DNA of 64,000 nucleotides from Neorhodopirellula pilleata (lineage in GTDB: Bacteria; Planctomycetota; Planctomycetia; Pirellulales; Pirellulaceae). Below the pieces are notes generated by a model. The model was not told the DNA's origin, made no database searches, and saw only the letters and a list, made by a program, of their open reading frames with translations. The translations under genes were made by a program, and so were the position numbers. Below, in pieces: positions 62,867 to 64,000 of the stretch. Location: NCBI RefSeq assembly GCF_007859915.1, contig NZ_SJPM01000009.1, positions 176,024 to 240,023 on the forward strand. Direction: 5' to 3'. Numbering within the stretch: the first letter of the stretch is position 1; every line of letters starts with the position of its first letter.

Positions 62867-63970
62867 CTACTCAGCGGGCTTGCCGCTGGTTTCTTCGATT
62901 CCTTTTCGGGCCTGGACGATCCGGCGGGCCAGTTCGTCGGGGCCGTGTGATTTGGCCAAGACGTCTTCGACGCTCACTCGGCCGGCTTTCCAGTGTTCAA
63001 ATAACGCGTCGTCCATCAATTGCATCCCGAACTTGGCTCCGGTTTGCATCGACGAGTTGATGCGGAATGTTTTGTTCTCGCGGATCAGGTTGGAGATCCC
63101 CGAGGTCACCACGAGGATCTCGTAGGCGGCGACCCGGCCGCCCCCGATCTTGGGCAGTAGCGATTGGGCCACGACGCCGATCAGGGTGCTCGCCAATTGC
63201 GTTCGGATTTGGTCTTGGAGGTTCCCCGGGAACGCGTCGATGATTCGGTTGACGGTGCCTTGGGCGCTGTTGGTGTGCAGAGTGCCGAACACCACGTGAC
63301 CCGTTTCGGCGGCGCTGATGGCCGCTTCGATGGTTTCCAAGTCGCGAAGCTCGCCGACCAAGATCACGTCCGGGTCTTGCCGCAACGCCCGACGGATCGC
63401 TTCGGAAAAGCTGGGCACGTCCACGCCGACTTCACGCTGGTTGATCGTCGATTCTTTGTGATCGTGGTAAAACTCGATCGGGTCTTCGATCGTGATAATG
63501 TGGTGGTCGACGGTTTCGTTGAGCAGGTTGATGAGACTGGCCAGGGTCGTCGATTTGCCGGACCCGGTCGGGCCGGTAACCAGAAACAGACCGCGAGGCC
63601 GGTGAACCATCTTGACGACCGATTCGGGAAGACCGAGCTGTTCGGGCGTGAGCTTGTCGTTGGGGATTTGCCGCAGCACCATCGAGATGAAACCGCGTTG
63701 CTTGAAGACCGAGACCCGAAAACGGGCCAAATCGCCGAACGCGAACCCGAAGTCGGTCGAACCGGTCTCTTGCAGTTCGCGTTGGCAGCGTTCCGGCGTG
63801 ATGCTTTTCATCAGCGCGACCGCGTCCTCGGCTTCGAGCGTCTTCGTCTCGAGTTTCCGCATCCGGCCGTGCAAACGGAACACGGGCGGTTGCCCGACGA
63901 CGATGTGAATATCGCTGACGCCCTGCTTCACCGCAGCTTGCAACAATTTGTCGATCAGGACCTGGGCCAT
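62867..63970 (-). CDS. pilT: Twitching-motility/retraction ATPase
   Basis: 367 residues. The N-terminal PAS-like part (MAQVLIDKLLQAAVKQGVSDIHIVVGQPPVFR) is standard PilT. Motifs: GPTGSGKSTTLASLI (Walker A), Asp box ITIEDPIEFYH, Walker B ALRQDPDVILVGELRDLETI, His box AETGHVVFGTLHTNSAQGT. There is no zinc tetracysteine, as expected for PilT rather than PilB. The C-terminal tail (KGIEETSGKPAE) is normal. It retracts type IV pili by depolymerisation. It is the first gene of the minus-strand set, ending 143 bases before gspE. The region upstream of 63970 is cut by the window edge, so its promoter is not seen. Confidence 0.95.
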   Translation of the reverse strand: MAQVLIDKLLQAAVKQGVSDIHIVVGQPPVFRLHGRMRKLETKTLEAEDAVALMKSITPERCQRELQETGSTDFGFAFGDLARFRVSVFKQRGFISMVLRQIPNDKLTPEQLGLPESVVKMVHRPRGLFLVTGPTGSGKSTTLASLINLLNETVDHHIITIEDPIEFYHDHKESTINQREVGVDVPSFSEAIRRALRQDPDVILVGELRDLETIEAAISAAETGHVVFGTLHTNSAQGTVNRIIDAFPGNLQDQIRTQLASTLIGVVAQSLLPKIGGGRVAAYEILVVTSGISNLIRENKTFRINSSMQTGAKFGMQLMDDALFEHWKAGRVSVEDVLAKSHGPDELARRIVQARKGIEETSGKPAE

Positions 63971-64000
63971 GATGGGAAGCCTTCGGCGAGGGGAGGACGA

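Noticed and set aside
1..64000. tRNA, rRNA or riboswitch genes
   Set aside because: No cloverleaf, conserved rRNA stretch or known riboswitch core was recognised by eye; a covariance-model scan would be needed to exclude them.

Overview
The window looks like a chromosome segment of a planctomycete, probably Pirellulaceae / Rhodopirellula-like. This is inferred from the mix of gene families: pseudopilins of unusual size, a secreted Pro/His-rich protein, a membrane protein ending in an N-P-Y-Q-T-P-P tail, HemQ, an SxtJ/DUF5989 pair and weak Shine-Dalgarno signals. No rRNA or tRNA gene, CRISPR array or complete insertion sequence was seen.

Bases 1-17300 are an accessory region. The left edge cuts a polysaccharide flippase, followed by a GT4 glycosyltransferase. 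Convergent to these is a two-gene PKS/NRPS operon on the minus strand. Its order is FkbH-ACP-KS-AT on the first protein and carrier-aminotransferase-C-A-PCP-TE on the second. Read literally, it builds a hydroxylated C3-type starter, extends it once with malonate, converts the beta-keto group to a beta-amine, couples one amino acid (possibly glycine) and releases the product through an atypical Cys-type thioesterase. Divergent from it is a plus-strand run: a polysaccharide deacetylase-like protein, an O-carbamoyltransferase, an SxtJ-family membrane protein and a DUF5989 (SxtK-like) protein. The last three match the sxtI-sxtJ-sxtK trio known from saxitoxin clusters.

Bases 17500-43100 are mostly housekeeping or metabolic: ArsR regulator, P-type cation ATPase, phosphoketolase, a secreted Pro/His-rich protein, HemQ, PP2C phosphatase, di-heme cytochrome c peroxidase, an Hpt protein with a sigma54 response regulator, an HtrA-type protease, a small membrane protein, citramalate synthase, valyl-tRNA synthetase with a zinc-ribbon insert, YmdB-like phosphodiesterase, a four-S1-domain protein and an AEC transporter. 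Hairpin-forming interspersed repeats with shared ends sit between these genes. One copy has expanded into an exact 82-bp tandem array.

Bases 44350-64000 are a minus-strand type II secretion / type IV pilus-like locus: PilT, GspE/PilB, a four-helix-bundle protein, GspF, then six pseudopilin-like genes, one of 2106 residues. The intergenic gaps around pilT-gspE-gspF, and those around cimA/valS, are packed with heptanucleotide tandem repeats. A conserved leader of about 25 bases lies directly against the start codons of gspE, the four-helix-bundle gene and gspF.
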